Origin: Luidia sarsii
Lineage: Eukaryota; Echinodermata; Asteroidea; Paxillosida; Luidiidae
NCBI GenBank assembly: GCA_949987565.1
Contig: OX465104.1
Coordinates: 26,859,939 to 26,923,938, forward strand
DNA: 64,000 nt
Reading direction: 5' to 3'
Below the pieces are notes generated by a model. It worked only from the letters and a program-made list of their open reading frames with translations. It searched no databases and was not told the DNA's origin. The translations under genes were made by a program, and so were the position numbers. This document shows, in pieces, positions 61,436-64,000 of this stretch; the stretch's first letter is position 1; the number at the start of each line of letters is the position of its first letter.

Positions 61436-64000
61436 CCTGTGACAACAACCCTCCAAAGGAAACTGCCGTCCATCGACTCCTGTGATGGCAACCCTCCAAA
61501 CCAAACTGTCGTCCACCGACTCCTGTGACGGCTACCCTCCAAACCAAACTGTCGTCCATCGAGTCCTGCGATGGCAACCCTCCAAACCAAACTGTCGTCT
61601 GTCGACTTCTGTGACGACAACCCTCCCAACCAAACTGTCGTCCATCGAGTCCTGCGACGGCAACCCTCCGAACCAAACTGTCGTCAGTCGAATCCTGTGA
61701 CGGCAACCCTCCAAACCAAACTGTCGTCCATCGAGTCCTGCGATGACAACCCTCCAAACCAAACTATCGTTTGTCGACTCCTGTGACAACAACCCTCCAA
61801 AGGAAACTGCTGTCCATCGACTCCTGCGACGGCAACCCTCCAAACCAAACTGTCGTCTTCGAGTCATGCGATGGCAACCCTCCAAACCAAACTGTCGTTC
61901 GTCGACTCCTGTGACGACAACCCTCCAAACCAAACTGTTGTTCATCGACTCCTGTGAGGACAACCCTCTAAACCAAACTGTTGTTCTCGAGTCCTCTGAT
62001 GGCAACCCTCCAAACCAAACTGTCGTCTGTCGACTCCTGCGATGGCAACCCCCCAAACAAAACTGTCGTCTGTCGACTCCTGCGATGGCAACCCTCCAAA
62101 CCAAACTGTCGTCTGTCGACTCCTGCGACAGCAAACCTCCAAACGAAACTGTCGTCCATTGACTCCTGTGACGGCAACCCTCTAAACAAAACTGCCTTCT
62201 GTCAACTCCTGTGACGGCAACCCTGTAAACGAAACTGTCGTCTGTCGATCCTGTGACGGCAACCGTCCAAACCAAACTGTCGTCCACCGACTCCTGTGAC
62301 GGCAACCCTGTAAACGAAACTGTCGTCTGTCGACTCCTGTGAAGGCTACCCTCCAAACAAACTGTCGTCCGTCGAATCCTGTGACGGCAACCCTCCAAAC
62401 CAAACTGTCGTCCATCGAGTCCTGCGATGACAACCCTCCAAACGAAACTATCGTTTGTCGACTCCTGTGACAACAACCCTCCAAAGGAAACTGCCGTCCA
62501 TCGACTCCTGTGATGGCAACCCTCCAAACCAAACTGTCGTCCACCGACTCCTGTGACGGCTACCCTCCAAACCAAACTGTCGTCCATCGCGTACTGCGAT
62601 GGCAACCCTCCAAACCAAACTGTCGTCTGTCGACTCCTGTGACGACAACCCTCCAAACCAAACTGTCGTCCATTGAGTCCTGCGACGGCAACCCTCCGAA
62701 CCAAACTGTCGTCCGTGGAATCCTGTGACGGCAACCCTCCAAACCAAACTGTCGTCCTCGAGTCCTGCGACGGCAACCCTCTAAACCAAACTGTCGTCCT
62801 CGAGTCCTGCGATGGCAACCCTCCAAACCAAACTGTCGTTCGTCGACTCCTGTGACAACAACCCTCCAAAGGAAACTGCCATCCATCGACTCCATTGACG
62901 GCAACCCTCCAAACCAAATTGTCGTCCTCGAGTCCTGCGACGGCAACCCTCCAAACCAAACTGTTGTCCATCAAGTCCTGTGACGACAACCCTCCAAACC
63001 AAACTGTCGTCCGTCGAATCCTGTGACGGCAGCCCTCCAAACCAAACTGTCGTCCATCGACTCCTGTGACGGCAACCCTCCAAACCAAACTGTCATTCGT
63101 CGACTCCTGTGATGGCAACCCTCCAAACCACACTGTCGTCCATCGACTCCTGTGACGGCAACCCTCCAAACGAAACTGTCGTTCGTCGACTCCTGTGACG
63201 GCAACCCTTCAAACCAAACTGTCATTCGTCGACTCCTGTGATGGCAACCCTCCAAACCACACTGTCGTCCATCGACTCCTGTGATGGCAACCCTCCAAAC
63301 CAAACTGTCGTTCGTCGACTCCTGTGACGGCAACCCTCCAAACCAAACTGTCGTTCGTCGAGTCCTGTGACGGCAACCCTCCAAACCAAACTGTCATTCG
63401 TCGACTCCTGTGATGGCAACCCTCCAAACCAAACTGTCATTCGTCGACTCCTGTGATGGCAACCCTCCAAACCACACTGTCGTCCATCGACTCCTGTGAC
63501 GGCAACCCTCCAAACCAAACTGTCGTTCGTCGACTCCTGTGACGGCAACCCTCCAAACCAAACTGTCGTTCGTCGAGTCCTGTGACGGCAACCCTCACAA
63601 CCAAACTGTCGTCCATCGACACCTGTGACGAGAACCCTCCAAACCAAACTGTCGTCCTTCGACTCCTGTGACGACAACCCTCCAAACTAAACTGTCGTCC
63701 ATCGACTCCTGTGACGGCAACCCTCCAAACCAAACTGTCGTCCATCAACTCCAGTGACGGCAACCCTCCAAACGAAACTGTCTTCCGTCGACTTCTGTGA
63801 CGACAACCCTCCAAACCAACTGTCGTCTGTCGACTCCTGTGATGGCAACCCTCCAAACCAAAGTATCGTCTGTCGACTCCTGTGACGGCAACCCTCCAAA
63901 CCAAACTGTCGTCCTCGAGTCCTGTGACGGCAACCCTCCAAACCAAACTGTCGTCTGTCGACTCCTGTGACGGCAACCCTCCAAACCAAACTGTCGTCCA
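61436..64000. repeat. Next higher-order unit, truncated by the window
   Basis: Continues the 4,287-bp unit: it matches 57,149 onward at a 4,287-bp shift and 50,843 onward at 10,593 bp. Array and unit both continue past 64,000. Confidence 0.85.

Larger units (their letters stand above)
40782..64000. repeat. 43-bp minisatellite array, running off the window
   Basis: About 540 head-to-tail copies of a 43-bp monomer, approximately CAACCCTCCAAACCAAACTG followed by TCGTCCATCGACTCCTGTGACGG. By count it is 17 C, 7 G, 11 A, 8 T on the plus strand. Recurrent variants are CCATCGA/CTGTCGA/CCGTCGA/TTCGTCGA, ATCGAGTCC/ATCGACTCC/GTCGAATCC and TGTGACGG/TGCGACGG/TGCGATGG/TGTGACGAC/TGTGACAAC. Copies shortened by one or two bases (GTCCTCGAG) and one eight-base loss (GACGACAAACCAAAC) also recur. 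It is unrelated to the 464-bp satellite. The array is not a CRISPR: repeats are contiguous, with no spacers. Confidence 0.98.

Noticed and set aside
40782..64000. CRISPR array (regular 43-bp repeats)
   Set aside because: Repeats abut one another with no unique spacers, there are no cas genes, and the context is eukaryotic.

Overview
This window looks like eukaryotic, repeat-dominated nuclear DNA. I find no gene that can be called with confidence. About 61.5 of the 64 kb is tandem repeat of two unrelated families, with a 2.45-kb single-copy island between them. The island has vertebrate/invertebrate-style features: possible splice donors, YY1-like motifs, poly(A) signals, GTACAT-rich tracts and CpG-rich patches. 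No prokaryotic feature was seen (no operons, Shine-Dalgarno-led ORFs, rRNA or tRNA). The GTACAT and AGGCCT words are reminiscent of marine invertebrate genomes such as echinoderms, amphioxus or molluscs, but this is a weak impression.

Region 1 (1-38,329) is a head-to-tail satellite with a 464-bp monomer; I count about 51 full monomers. Each monomer is itself an old dimer of roughly 230-234-bp halves. From 7.9 kb onward a 1,176-bp insert-like segment, called S here, interrupts one monomer per higher-order block. S occurs six times (starts 7,925; 14,051; 19,738; 28,155; 32,942; 36,338). It holds its own nested ~121-bp tandem repeat. A 577-bp right-hand derivative, S-prime, always with the same left breakpoint, occurs six more times and gives a 1,365-bp composite repeat. 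Distances between S copies differ by whole numbers of 464- and 1,365-bp units, the signature of unequal exchange. The array decays and stops inside a monomer at 38,329.

Region 2 (38,330-40,781) is single copy. It has a 52-53-bp tandem repeat carrying three CTCF-like cores, two YY1-like ATGGCCGCC motifs on the minus strand (one followed 15 nt later by a good splice donor), a foldback/inverted-repeat pair, a stem-loop with a Z-DNA-prone core, and GTACAT palindromes. It could be a small promoter/boundary island, but no complete gene is visible.

Region 3 (40,782-64,000, running off the window) is a minisatellite with a 43-bp monomer, about 540 copies. Left-edge monomers are divergent. Then comes a 16-monomer (688-bp) duplication, a mosaic middle part, and from about 48.8 kb nearly identical higher-order units of 4,287 bp and 6,306 bp (4,287 + 2,019). 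The monomer has no stop codon in any minus-strand frame, which produces spurious ORFs up to 1,204 codons. Its variation is concentrated at five CpG sites, as expected from methylation-driven deamination. The plus strand is strongly C over G, so G-rich RNA could only come from minus-strand transcription.

No metabolic or informational pathway can be reconstructed. The biology here is satellite evolution, chromatin and possibly a regulatory island between two arrays.
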